From: Calliopum simillimum
Lineage: Eukaryota > Arthropoda > Insecta > Diptera > Lauxaniidae
DNA length: 64,000 nt
Assembly (NCBI GenBank): GCA_951812925.1
Contig: OX638368.1
Span: 19,903,187 to 19,967,186, forward strand
Direction of reading: 5' to 3'
In this document: positions 1 through 11,871 of the stretch, in pieces
Layout of the letters: each line of letters begins with the position of its first letter
Numbering within the stretch: the stretch's first letter is position 1
Notes under the pieces: model-generated
Seen by the model: the letters and a program-made list of their open reading frames with translations, nothing else
What the model was told of the DNA's origin: nothing
The model's database searches: none
Program-made: the position numbers and the translations under genes

Positions 1-113
1 ACTAATGTCAATGGCTAAAATGTGGCAACACCATAATAAAGTTTGACATTTTTTGACGTACGACCATCATTTGGTTGTTTACAGTGACTTGAAAAAATCA
101 ATTTGGCAAAAAA

Positions 114-2232
114 ATGGAATTAACTTGTGAACATTTTCGTGCGATCATTTTTCACAACTTTCGACGTGGATTACACTAGTTTACAAATGATTAAAATTTT
201 TTTTCCCAGCGAATGTAAAATGAGCTGCTGATTCCGAAAATCGCATTTTTTTTTTTTTATTTCGTGTCGTTTTCGAGATATCGGTCATTTTCGGTTTTTG
301 GACCAAAAAAAAAAGATAGTTCCACTTAAATACAAATATCTCAAGAACTAATGTTTGTATTCAAACAAATAATATGTCATATTAAAGGTAATTAAACTAC
401 CTACAAATGATACTCACGTTACTTTTTGGCTGGTTTGTTAGTTTCGATGAAATAAATTGATTTCTGAAAAAAAAGAGTATATTTTTCCGAAAAAATTACA
501 AAAATGTCTAAATCAACTGCAGATTTTTACAAGAAAAAAAAATTTTAAAAATCATTTTGTATTTTTATATCATAGTCTATAAATTTGTTAGGCAAATAAA
601 ATACTATTTAAGAAAATCGATGAAAAAATGCAAAAGTTGTATACAATTCATTGATAAGTTACCAAAATGCGTTTTTCCCTATTTTTCCGTTTTTTTGTAA
701 TAAACTGTTCGAAAATTTGAAACTTTTTGTAAAAGAAATTAGAAAATCCAAAAAATTCTTAAAGAAGGCATTAAAAGGAAATACCCGTGCCTCGCCGTTT
801 TTCTCTAGCACGTCAGATTTTTTTTTAATCGATTTTTGAAGTTTTTTAATCCACTGTACATGAAAAAACAGAAATAACGCATTCTTGTGTTAAATCGATG
901 AATTTAACTATATGATCCTTACATCTGAGGTGTGTCATGTCTTCAGCAAACTTATGCAGGATACTACGCGAAATATTTTTGTAGACAATTTTAACCCTCT
1001 CAAACCCCCACATGTAGGTCAAAATGAACTTCATGTGGGGGTCAAAATGACCCACATGTGAGGGTTTTAGAGGGTTAAAATTTTCTACAAAAATATTCCT
1101 CGCAGTATCCTGCATAAGTTTACTCAACACATAATACACCTCAGATGTAAGGATCATATAGTTCAATTCATCGATTTAACACAAGAATGCGTTATTTCTG
1201 TTTTTTCATGTACAGTGGATTAAAAAATTTCAAAAATCGATTAAAAAAAAATCTGACGTGCTAGAGAAAAACGGCGAGGCACGGATATTTCCTTTTAATG
1301 CCTTCTTTAAGAATTTTTTGGATTTTCTAATTTCTTTTACAAAAAGTTTCAAATTTTCGAACAGTTTATTACAAAAAAACGGAAAAATAGGGAAAAACGC
1401 ATTTTGGTAACTTATCAATGAATTGTATACAACTTTTGCATTTTTCCATCGATTTTCTTAAATGATATCTTATTTTCTTCACAAATATATAGTCTATGAT
1501 ACAAAAAAAAAATATTATAAAAAAGTTATGTCTTCTTGTATAAATTTGAAGTTGAATTTGATTTTTTCTTAATTTTTTCGAAAAAAAAAATTTTTTTTTT
1601 TAGAAATCAATTTATTTTACCGAAACTAACGAACCAACCAAAAAGTGATGTACATATCATTTGTAGGTAATTTAATTACCTTTAATATGACATATTATTT
1701 GTTTAAATACAAACATTGGTTCTTGAGATATTTGTATTTTAATGGAACTATCTTTTTTTTTTGGCCCAAAACCCGAAAATGACCGATATCTCGAAAACGA
1801 CACGAAATAAAAAAAAAAAAATGCGATTTTCGGAATCAGCAGCCCATTTTCCATATAAAATGAGTAACGGCATTCGCTGGGAATTTTGGCTGTAAACTAG
1901 TGTTATCACAAGAGTGCATCGATAAACTTAAACCTTTGTATAGCGATGAAGCGCCATCCTATAACACTGTGAAAAACTGGTTTAATGAATTCAATCGTGG
2001 CCGATGCTCGCTCAAAGACGAATTCCGTGAAGGTCGTGCAAAAACGGCCGTTGTGCCAGAGAACATTGATGCCGTGCGTGAACTGATAATGCAAGATAGT
2101 CATGTGACATACTGTGAGATAGAGGCATTCTTGGGCATTAGTTTCACTCCAATACATTTGATTTTGCATGAAAACTCAGTTGTAAAAATCGTTTGTTCTC
2201 GTTGGAAACCCCATAATTTATCAGTCGCTTAA
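114..2232 (+). pseudogene. Mariner transposase N-terminus, split by a foldback insertion
   Basis: The first 19 codons (ATG at 114, ending at the Arg-Arg-Gly codons before 171) and the segment from 1906 read in the same frame once the foldback and one copy of its TTA duplication are disregarded. The second segment shows the mariner DNA-binding region: NTVKNWFNEFNRGRCSLKDE at about 1960-2020, the GRAKTAVVPENIDAVRELI stretch, and the second helix-turn-helix ending SRWKPHN. A stop follows at about 2230. The catalytic Asp residues are absent because the 3' two-thirds of the gene is deleted. The peptide therefore cannot catalyse transposition. Confidence 0.85.
174..1902. mobile_element. Large foldback element with TTA target duplication
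   Basis: This is an almost perfect palindrome about position 1035. The arms run roughly 174-1000 and 1060-1902, so the same 62-residue open frame appears forward at 651-839 and reverse at 1230-1418. The ends are CACTAGTTTAC and its inverse, flanked by TTA at 171-173 and 1903-1905, which suits the TWA preference of PIF/Harbinger-type elements. The middle (about 985-1085) is a smaller palindrome built on CCCCACATG and TTTTAACCCTCT. No transposase is present, so it is non-autonomous. The class is inferred only from the ends and the 3-bp duplication. Confidence 0.8.
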
Positions 2233-2423
2233 ATTATCAATGGAAAAATTAATTTTCTTAACTCACTGTAAGCAAAACAAATAGCACTTGTACATCAAAA
2301 CGTTGTGAGTACGTTTATGCTAAAAAATGTCAAACTTTATTATGGTGTTGCCAGATTTTAGTGTTGCCTAGGCCAGAAATATATATAGCAGCCCATGCAA
2401 CTTTTAATGGTGAGCATTAACAC

Positions 2424-3157
2424 GCCACAATGATGTCCGTGAAGTTGGCCCTGCTTTTGTGGAATTTCCCGAAAAAAAAAGTTGTGCCGGGGTGTGCTCC
2501 ACTTGTGTCGCGTTGTTCCGTATTGGAAATCAAAATCGGTCCAAGGGTTCACTTTTTATAGGGAGGTCCTTTTTTTTGTGCCAAGTGAGCCCTGCTTTTT
2601 TGGAATTTCCCAAAAAAAAAAAGTTGTGCCGGGCTGTGCTCGACTTGTGCTGCGTTGTGCCGTATTGAAAATCAAAATCGGTTCAATGGTATAGATTTTA
2701 TGGGGAGGTCCTTTTTTTGGTGAATACGAAGTTTTGTGGAATTTCCCGAAAAAAAAGTTGTGCCGGGGTGTGCTCGACTTGTGCTGCGTTGTGCCGTATT
2801 GGAAATCAAAATCGGTTCAATAGTGTAGATTTAATGGGGAGGTCCTTTTTTTGGTGCATGCGAAGTTTTGTGGAATTTTCCGAAAAAAAAGGTGTGCCCG
2901 GGTGTGCTCAACTTGTGCTGCGTTGTGCCGTATTGGAAATCAAAATCGGTGCAATAGTATACATTTTATGGGAAGGTTTTACCAGGGCTAACTTCGCATA
3001 CACCAAAAAAAGGACCTCCCCATAAAATCTAAACCATTGAACCGATTTTGATTTCCAATACGGCACAACGCAGCACATGTCGAGCACACCCCGGCACAAC
3101 TTTTTTTTTCGGGAAATTCCATATAAGCAGGGCTAACTTCACGTACATGCCACAATG
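2424..3157. mobile_element. FB-like foldback element with 9-bp target duplication
   Basis: The element proper is 2433-3148. Its ends are inverted copies of ATGTNCGTGAAGTTNGCC, flanked by the 9-bp direct repeat GCCACAATG at 2424-2432 and 3149-3157. The left arm holds about four tandem units of 134-141 bp, beginning TGGAATTTCCCGAAAA near 2460, 2601, 2737 and 2871. One inverted unit forms the right arm (about 2993-3121). A 9-bp duplication together with inverted arms made of tandem repeats is the architecture of Drosophila FB (MULE-related) elements. There is no coding capacity; the open frames here are by-products of the repeat. Confidence 0.75.
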
Positions 3158-3240
3158 ACGAACTATTTGCTGCCAGAAATTGTAGTCCCCGATTTCGATT
3201 ACATTTCCAATTTCAAACATTCTTGCCACACAGACCGTAA

Positions 3241-5480
3241 TACTATGACCTTATTCGAACTTTTTACCTTTTGGGCTATTTAAAGTACAAAGTCTACATT
3301 ATTTACATCTTCCTCTAGAGCAAAGGGTATCCACAAAACTCCTCTATAGGTGTCTAGAAAATTTACCAATACCAAGAGAGCTACTCAGTTTGTTCACTAT
3401 CGCACAAAATCAAGTTCAATGTTAAAACTATTATGGTCTTGCTTATCACTTAGAAGAAGCACATGGCTTTATTTCCGGTAATGAAAAAAGTCGTGATTAG
3501 TCGAGATGTGCATTTTGATGAGGAAAAAGAGATTACTCAGGTCAAAGGCGGCACATTCAAGAAGAATGTATTGAATCCTTGAAAGGATAGGCATCGACTG
3601 AAGATTAATTCGAAATTTGCTGATGAAGTAAAGAGCAGAGTAAAAGGAAACAATGTTCAAAATTTTCAGAAGAAAGTGAATAAGATAGCATTGAGGGCTA
3701 ACAAGAAGAATGTAAGTAAGTGTGAAATCAAACAACTTTGACGAACTTCTGAAGATCCATTGAACACCATTGTGTGCAAAATTGGTCTTGGTCTTGGTAT
3801 CGAAAAATTACTAAGACCAAGACTAATTTTGAACAAGATGAAGACGCTGATATTATTTCAAGACCAAGATGGGTTTGAGGTAGGGATTTTTTCTTTGCCA
3901 TGCTCGAATACATAAATTTTACCGAGTTGCAAGCTCAAAGATTTTTGCCCAAGAGAAAAAAAAATCTTTCTCGTAATATTTTTACTAAGCTGATAATTAT
4001 TATTATTAAATAATTGCAAATTCTATTTAATTACAAACAAAATTTCATAATTTTTTTTTAGAAAACTACGGGATATCTGAATGGAATTTCCGTTAAAATA
4101 TTTTTCACGCCTCTTTAATAAAATTTATTAAAAAGTAAACATTTTAAAATTGCATATACGAACGTCATGGTAAGAAAAACAACAACAACAATGATAGAAA
4201 ACAACAAAAATATACTGAAAACTATAGCAACAACAAGCCTGACATATGTGACATTTGCCATTCAATCAAACAAACAATAGAAATTCAAAGGAAATTGACG
4301 CCGTCAAAACAGCAAAGGGGCAAATTTTCGCGCTCAAAATTTAATCAGCAGCAGCAACAGCAAGGACATGCAGGAAGGATATGCGCATTGACTTTGAGAT
4401 TTTAACAAAAACATTAATAACCAACCACAATTTCTATGGCAGCGCAATGTAATATTAAACTAATAAACCAACATATACCAATACTATTGTAATTACACAC
4501 ACACATACATACATTAGCACATTTGGTATGGTATGTAAGCACCAATGTCAAAACCCCCAATGGCGACGTTGAGTATATTTTGTTGTTTTTCAATCAAATA
4601 GAAGCAGGAGTAGAAACGAAAAAAAAAAAAAAATTCAACGGAAAAATTCACCTGGGGCGCACATAAGAGGCACCCTTACCCTTTCAACAACAGTTTGATT
4701 CAGTAAAAATCAACTAAATTATTATTATTAAAAACTAAACAATGTGTTCTACATATGCGTATACATATAGTAAATACATATGCACTATAAAATTGTGTAT
4801 GTGTATTGTTAGGATTTCTTATTTGCCAATATATCCACGTTGAAAGTGCACTTGAAATGTTTCAAGTCCATGTTTCAAAGCAAAGTCATGTTTCATTAGT
4901 GCGATGTGATGAAAAGTGAAAAATCCCTGTATAGAGTCACTCTAATTGCCAAAGGATTTTTCATAAAGGACATAGTGATGCGTGACAAAGTAGTTTTTGT
5001 GCAAGAGATTTTGTTAAAGTTGACTTAGTTTTTGAGTGCATGAAAATTGCAAAATGAAAATCATAAGATGTTTTGATACGGGTAGTGATAAGCAAACACA
5101 GACCAAGACCAAGAATGCTATTGATCTTGGGCATTGTGTCTTGGTCTCGATCTTGGTCTTGAAAAAATTTCAAAAGATTGTTGAGTATTCGAAATTTCCA
5201 AACCTTTATTTTACAAAGCAGTTGGGTTTTTAAGATGCCAAATTCGAATTGAGAGATGATTTTATGCTTGCAAGAGGCGTGACACACCTCTATTGACTAT
5301 AAATTACCAAGATAAAGACTATAGCGGTCTTGATCTTGGTTTTGAAATTATATCAGCGTCTTGGTCTCGAAAAATTAGCAAGACCAAGATTAATTTTGCT
5401 CATCACTAGATATGGGCAAAACCCAAAATTTTAATTGCTTCTATTTATTTATACAAAAGGCCTAACAGATATGTCAGTCG
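3241..5480. repeat. Non-coding stretch with palindromic CTTGGTCTTG repeats
   Basis: No gene is recognisable. Short blocks rich in CTTGGTCTTG and its complement lie at about 3785-3880, 5085-5165 and 5325-5405. The first and last share a longer block (AATATCAGCGTCTT) in opposite orientations, so they look like arms of one old inverted repeat. The rest is AT-rich unique DNA with small runs such as (CA)n near 4495. Confidence 0.5.
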
Positions 5481-6045
5481 TTATGAAAAAACTGATGAAA
5501 AATAATTTAGTTTCATATCTTTAAGCTTTAACATTTCCTCTGCATCATATCCATTCAATATATTTATTAAGGCAATAGAACCATGACATCAAACATTCCT
5601 CAAAATTGCCTTTTTCAGCTTCTTCATTTCAACATACAACACTTAACCTCTGTTGTCTCAAAAATTCCATCCAGCATGCAATTAATATACGAGCTGCTTC
5701 ACTCAACCTCATTAAGTCCCAAAAGGAGGGCTTTATATATAGTCTTGGAAATAGCGTTATTTTAGTCAAGTTGCCTAAAAAGCGTGACCTTAGGGAGAAC
5801 CGAAGTAAAAAGACACAATATTAATCTAGGTTCAATACAAAATACAGACAAAAGCAAAACACTTGATTCGGCTAACAGAAATCAACAAGTAGAAATCCGG
5901 CAAAATCGATCATTCGGGAGTGCCACTTAGTCCCATCAATTCTCTTCCGTTTCGTTCCAGCTCTTAATAATGCCGAAAAAGAATTCTACCCAAAACAAAC
6001 AAGTTCTAGCTTAGGCTGACCATTTTCTTGATGACTCAATCATTA
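5481..6045. other. No feature seen
   Basis: This is AT-rich sequence with no coding or repeat signal that I can support. Confidence 0.5.
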
Positions 6046-6365
6046 AATATGACCAAACATTAAACACCCAACACAGCAGTATTTTGAAAATTTTGCTTAT
6101 AAGGGAAGCGCCACGCACTCTACCGAATTCACCAAGTTTTTTTTCAAAGTTTGCATTTATGGTTTTTAGTATTTGAGTGAAATTTGGTTGGATAATCTCA
6201 AAAAAACGTTTACAGTATAGCGTTTTGAAGCTTTTGCTTATATGGGAGGTGCCACGCTCTCTTGTCCAAATTCGACTAGTTTTTGCTCAGACTTTGCATT
6301 GTTCTGGAAAATACTCCTAAAGTTACATTTTGAAAATTATTTTTTGTATGGGCGGTAGGCATGAA
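6046..6365 (+). repeat. Family A (DINE-1-like) fragment, degenerate
   Basis: The block matches the 5' half of family A as seen at 54693-55457: the AACACAGCAGTATTTTGAAA start, the TTTTGCTTATATGGGAGGTG phrase and the TTTTGTATGGGCGGTAGGC end. The CAGC-microsatellite half is missing. It is more diverged than the other copies and so probably older. Confidence 0.65.
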
Positions 6366-6769
6366 AATTTTATCTACTTTTTATATATGTATTTCACAAT
6401 GTCTTTACCAATCTCTAACACTAAAAGCAAAAGCATTTTTTTTTTAAATTTTTTGAATAAGCTATTTCGATGGCAAAATGTTTTCTAGAAAAAATATTGA
6501 AATTTTGCTTTGTTCGCAAGATATACATATTGACAAAACTGTAAAGGGTGCATTTCCCCCTCCTGCTCTCCGATTTCCACTCTCTTATTTAATAGCACTC
6601 CGCGGTTTTTTCTTCTCAAATGATCCATTTAGCGTTTTCTGTATTGAAAACCCGTAAACGTCTTAGTTTCTTTTAAAAAAACTTAATCTATAGACTATTA
6701 TACTAAGTCGTGTATAAACCAGGTTAGTTAGCCATATGAAGAACTGGTGATTATCATAAAATTTGTGGA

Positions 6770-7055
6770 TGTTTTTTTTTTAGATGTTTTTGGATGTTTT
6801 TTTGGACGTCTTTATTTTTGGATGTTTTTATTTTTGGATGTTTTTCATTGGATGTTTTTTTTTTGTATGTTTTTCATTGGATGTTTTTTTGACGTTTTTA
6901 TTTTTGAATGTTTTTCATTGTATATTTTTTTGGATGTTTTTCATTAGATGTTTTTTTTGGATGTTTTTCATTGGTTGTTTTTCATTGGATGTTTTTTTTT
7001 TTTGGATGTTTTTATTTTTAGATGTTTTTCTTTAGATGTTTTTTTTGGATATTTT
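6770..7055 (+). repeat. Tandem array of GGATGTTTTT units
   Basis: About 18 irregular copies of a 12-18 bp unit, GGATGTTTTT followed by CATT or a T-rich spacer, lie in tandem. The array opens several frames reading Phe-Leu-Asp-Val repeats; these are repeat by-products, not genes. Confidence 0.75.
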
Positions 7056-9349
7056 TGGGTGGAATCAAAGAACTTTTTGATTTGCATGAGAAATTTGATG
7101 TTTAACCATAGAAGCTGTCAGTGTTCAGTGCTGTTTTAACCATCTTCTTAAATGTCCCATTTACCGGTTTCTGTAATAAAACCCCGCCTTAACCAAGCAA
7201 GTGAGAATTTTAGTTGCAAATTATTCAAAGGTATAGTTTTGGTCAACGAAGGTAGATAGAACAAAGCATTAACTAACTTAATTGCTTTAACGAATCAAGT
7301 GGGAATGATCTATATGAGATGACTTACCAGTTACCAGTTGGAACAAAAATCTCTAAAAGATTTATGATAACCAAATTAACCGCATTGTGCTGATTGAAAA
7401 AATTGGTAGTCAAACCGTAAAAACTTTTTGCTAATGAAACAACATGTTCGCTCGCATACAAATCCTCCATCCATAGAAAACCCTCATATCATATGCCATA
7501 GGAAAACTCTCAAAATTTATTATTCAATCTACTGAGAATTATACGACCAGAGAAGAATAAAAGTGATAAACAAACATTTTTATTTATTTCAACAAATGCA
7601 ACATTTGAATGATTAACGCGAAGCACGCAAGGCGCAAAAAAACGAAAACCACAAGCAAAACTTTTACTCTTACGCATTTTACTGGGGTCTTGCAAGAAGA
7701 ATTTACTTTTTTTATGGGATTATCGTTTGGAATCATAAAAATTAATTTTGTGCAGTGAATGTCAAAAACCAAAGCAAATAAGAGAAAATCCCAAAAAGAA
7801 ACCAACAAATCGATCCCAATAACCTTGCGAACTTGGGCTAAAATGCGTGCCACAGCCGCTAAAAACTTTGCCACGCTGAAGACTGGCTGGTTGGATGGCT
7901 GGCTGGCTCACATGAATGAAAAATTGCCCAAAGTAATGATAAATAACATTTCTTAAAAGAACATAAAAGTCTCTCAGTCTGTTTTTGTGCTCCTTCCTTC
8001 TCATCTGTGAAATCATATGAGAGACTCCAACTGGTGGCCAACGGGAAAAAAGGGACTTGTTTGTTTAGCACTTTAGTTTTACATGATTTGTGGTTCCCTA
8101 TATGAGTTCTTGCTCGCAGCCTGGGAATTCACGGCAGCAATGATTTTTAACTTGTCGTTGCTGCTCTTGTTATTGTTGTTGTCGTTGTTGTTGCTGTTGT
8201 TGTGGTCTGCACAATGTTGTTGGATTTATTGATGAGATTTAGCTGGAGGCGCCATTGGGGGCTGGTCTGAGATCGCGCCATGAAATTATTAAAATGTGAC
8301 AGTTGAACGATTAAGAGTGATCATTTTAAATCGAACATTTCATTCATTCCATTCATTGATTTATGCATCTTGGCCAAGCAGCGAGCGAAGCATTTGAAAA
8401 GGTGCATTTTGAAAGGAAGATGTAAATTGTGATTGTTGTTGGTGTTGTATTAAAACTAATGGTATGCCTTTGGTAGACTTTAGTATTGACGGACTAATTC
8501 AAACTTTTTGCTTCTGTAAAAATGATTTCGGCAAATCTATAGGGTGTAATGCATAAGGTTACAAAGCTTCTGGAAGTTGATAGACGAAGCCTAGAAGTAG
8601 GGAAAAACGGATTTTCTAACTTGTTTTACAAAAAATATTTTTTTAGGTGGTTTTGAAAGAGTGAAACATGCACTTTTTAACAATTAAAAGTTTTGGTATT
8701 CATAAGTGTTACCAATATTACTCAAAAACAGATTTGCAGTACAAAACCAAATTTTCAATTTCTGAAAAGTGGGTGAGGCTCTATTTCGATCCTGCTCACT
8801 TTTTCTTCCTTATAAGGCATTGATTGTCGGTAACTGTGCACCAAATTTCATCAAAATATCTTGAATAATGATCGAGAGATGACTGGATTAAATTTAAAAT
8901 TTAGTGCAGTGCCACGCCTTCCAGTGAGGGACTACAAAATCGGAACTTAGTGAATTCTCCAGTCCATGCTTATGTGCATCATTATCTAAAGTTTCATTAA
9001 AATGTTTGAGAAAAAGCTCTGGCCAGTTATAGAAATATTCATTTTTAAAATAAGACGTCTCCTAAACTATAACTCGAATGAAAACAGCTTTTAACTCTAA
9101 AACTGTTCTCAGAAATTTTTTGTGAAAATAACCGTTAGCGAGTTATTTTAAATAAAATGATTTTCATGACCTTTGGCCATGAAATTTAGCGGAATATGCC
9201 ACAGTAATTTCTAATAATTTTTGCCTGTAGTCTTCTCCAATGATGAACTTTCGATTGGCATTTGTTTGAAAAAGTAAGTTTTTAGTTTTAAACTCACTTT
9301 CCTGGCTGTGAGGACATACGAAATTTACTTGCTGGTACTAACCTCATTC
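7056..9349. other. No gene; one TTG microsatellite
   Basis: This is AT-rich, apparently unique DNA. A short (TTG)n/(GTTGTT)n microsatellite lies at about 8157-8205. I see no exon, RNA gene or transposon end. Confidence 0.5.
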
Positions 9350-9420
9350 ATAATCCTCTGCCAGCTAATCTCAGCTTAATAACTGCCAAAGACAGAATCC
9401 TGTGGTCTGTAAACAGCTTT

Positions 9421-10640
9421 TCACCTTATAAACAATCTGAGCCAGATGGCATTCTACCTATTATGTTGCAAAAAGTACAAGATTTAGTGAGCCCATTGCT
9501 CGCTGAAATTTATATGGCTTGTATAATTCTTAGCCACATCCCCTATAGTTGGAGGAAAATTAGGGTAATCTTTATTCCAATGGAAGGCAGAAGTGAGCAT
9601 GAACCAGTAAAAGATTTTAGACGAATAAGTCTGTTCTCTTTTGTTTTTTAAAAACACTAGAAATAATACAAGATCTTTTTATTAGGAAATCGCTAGTCAG
9701 CATCACTTCTTTCACCTCACAGCATGTGTATCTCAAGGGAAGATCTAATGAATTAGTTCTTCATGAAGTCGTACGGACGACTGAGAAGTCACTTCATTTC
9801 CGTCAATTTAGACTTCAACCAAGAATGGAACTTTGGAAGTAAACAGCAGTACTTCCAATCCGCACTTATGGCTCCCAAGTGTGGTGGCCAGCTACTAGCA
9901 AGGACTACAATCAGACAAAACTTGAGAGACCACCTGTGTTGGTGTAACGGAGACATTGAAATCATGGCCTAGCGCAGCTCTTAGTGACATTTTACACTTG
10001 TTGCCTTAGGGAAACTGGCTGTTGGGTGAGAAAGCAGTATGGCCGTTCTTCCATCCTTGAAAATCTGCAAACCGAACTTACCAGCTCAACAGACAACACC
10101 TGTCTTATACTCAGTTTTGATAACAACTTTCAGGCATGGCTTCCAGAGAGAGCTCAATGAGAAGATGGCATCAACAATCTATGCTTTGAAACTAGCATAT
10201 ACACAGATGGCTCCAAGATGGAGTGTGGTGTTGGTGCGGGAATATTTTCAAAAGACCTGAAATTATCTCAATCATTTTGTTTCAACCCGCTGGTTTTCAG
10301 GCAGAAGTTTTTGCCATCCTCGTAACCTGCAAATCATTACAGAATATTAATACCATTTCCGGAAAGGTGGCAATTCTCTCGGACAGTTAGGCTGCCATGA
10401 AAGCAGACTGGAGCGCCGATTTGTTCTTGCTCTCGTTTCGGTTTCAGGCCTTAGGGATATCGAAGGAAACGATAAAGCTGACAAACTAGCAAGGAATGGC
10501 TCGTCTCTGAACGTCACCTGCTCGGTGCGAGTTCATACCCCGCGAGATCTAGTAAAGAAGCGGATCTTCTCATATTACTGAAGCGAGGCGAACACTTATT
10601 GGAAAGCATTGACTATATGTAGGATATCCAGTTCAATCTT
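9421..10640 (+). pseudogene. LINE reverse transcriptase and RNase H, degraded
   Basis: RT palm signatures are readable: PDGILPIMLQ, then the SWRKIRVIFIP block and the VKDFRRISL block (about 9430-9640). RNase H follows: YTDGSKMECGVGAG at about 10195-10240 (first Asp), QAEVFAI with the Glu near 10300, LSDS with the second Asp near 10377, and DIEGNDKADKLARNG near 10455-10500. Frames change several times and stops interrupt. The segment from about 9790 to 10030 lacks the expected YADD region. The family match is from memory of conserved motifs; placement in the I/LOA group is inference. Confidence 0.8.
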
Positions 10641-10651
10641 GCCTTCATATA

Positions 10652-11543
10652 GAGCAATTTAGGGTAATGTGGTTACCTTTTTCTTTTTTACCAATTTCTA
10701 CCAAAGTAATGGTAGTAGATAAGCTTGGTCAATTTATTTGTATTAGTTATTCTATTGTTTTTACTATTTGATAATTTGTATACTAAAATATTAGCATTTT
10801 CAAGCGTGAGGCCAGTTAAATTGAAAGTACCTAAAAATAGCTGGAAAAGAAAAGTGTCGGGTAATGTGGCTCACCCTGCCCATTTCCTAAAGAAGTACCG
10901 TTATTCGCAAATTTTGTTGACTAAAAGTCGAGTAGTAATTTTTAAGATTATATTTGCTATGAAATAGCTTTATATTCTTATTAAATAATATTTTCTGGTA
11001 AGATAAACCAAATTCATACTAACATGTGAATAAGTAAGAAGGGTTATCGAATCATACGTAAAATAGTGCTCCACATTACTCTTCGGGTATCCTACACATG
11101 CAATTAGCTTTTTAAGGTGTAATAGTAGTCAAAGTTGATATACGGTATATAATATGAGGTAGTCCACATTACCCGAATACATCACGTTTTTGAAATAATC
11201 ATTGATTATATAAAAGAAATGTAAAATCAGACTTGCTAATGAATTTTTTCGTTGAATAATAGATCCACAATTGCATTAGAGTTATTTGAATTTTAGAAAA
11301 CTGAGTTCTGAGGAAGTAACTTAGTTATTCACCAAGTACTACAAATAAGTCAACTTGACCTCACAGCATATGCTAAGAATTTCACACGAATAATTAGCAT
11401 TATAGAAAAGCCAAAGAGCGTAAAGAATATGTTTTTCGCTTTTTATTGTGCACAAATAACCAGAATTGTTGTGCAGTCTTTAATATGAGAAATAAAAGGG
11501 TGCACCACATTACCCGCATAGTCCACATTACCCTAAATTACTC
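10652..11543. mobile_element. Family B MITE, copy 1 (892 bp, TA target duplication)
   Basis: The termini are inverted repeats reading GAGYAATTTAGGGTAATG, flanked by TA at 10650-10651 and 11544-11545. It sits inside the LINE ORF, between the RNase H and the C-terminal region. A second copy in the opposite orientation spans 52787-56640. The interior repeats phrases such as CACATTACCC, and I see no transposase. The TA duplication suggests Tc1/mariner/pogo mobilisation. Confidence 0.85.
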
Positions 11544-11545
11544 TA

Positions 11546-11862
11546 ACAGTTCAAAAATTACTTATTTACTAGCAAATAACCGTTTTAATATAGCAAGAAT
11601 TACCGCAGTTTGCAATGAACACGGGGCCATCGGCAAGCATGCTGAAAAACTGGATATCCCTTTCAACTCCTTTCGTTGGAGTTGCTTAAATGCAAACGAG
11701 CAAGAATCTCTTGAACACTTTTTCTGTGACTGTGCAGCTAAACTTAAATCACGAGCAAAGCCTTTCTTCAATACGTTCAGCAAAATCGCCGAAATTGAAA
11801 TTGGCTCGCTGCTCAAATACCTTGATAGGACTAACTACTTAAGGTTCAGCTTGCATTGCTAA
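11546..11862 (+). pseudogene. LINE C-terminal region (Cys/His cluster)
   Basis: After the MITE the LINE reading resumes: ITAVCNEHGAIGKHAEKLDI, then a Cys-containing segment (SFRWSCLNAN) and ESLEHFFCDCAA, ending KYLDRTNYLRFSLHC and a stop. This matches the usual end of I-type LINE polyproteins (cleft-like GH..IG.HA, C..C, EH.LC.C). The first cysteine pair is reduced, with Arg-Trp in place of the usual C-R. It is the natural 3' end of the ORF, placed directly before the pentanucleotide array. Confidence 0.75.
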
Positions 11863-11871
11863 ACCCCCACT

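Larger units (their letters stand above)
18..2358 (+). mobile_element. Mariner-like element relic, interrupted by a foldback element
   Basis: Both ends carry the same inverted repeat of about 37 bp (core GGCAACACCATAATAAAG, left at 24-41, inverted near the right end), and each end abuts a TA dinucleotide (16-17 and 2359-2360), the Tc1/mariner target duplication. Only the N-terminal part of a mariner transposase survives, in two pieces (114-170 and 1906-2232). The catalytic domain is missing, so the element is internally deleted as well as interrupted. Minus the 1,729-bp foldback and its 3-bp duplication the element is about 610 bp, against roughly 1.3 kb for a full mariner. It is non-autonomous. 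Confidence 0.85.

Noticed and set aside
6747..7035. Phe/Leu/Asp/Val-rich repetitive frames.
   Set aside because: By-product of the GGATGTTTTT array.
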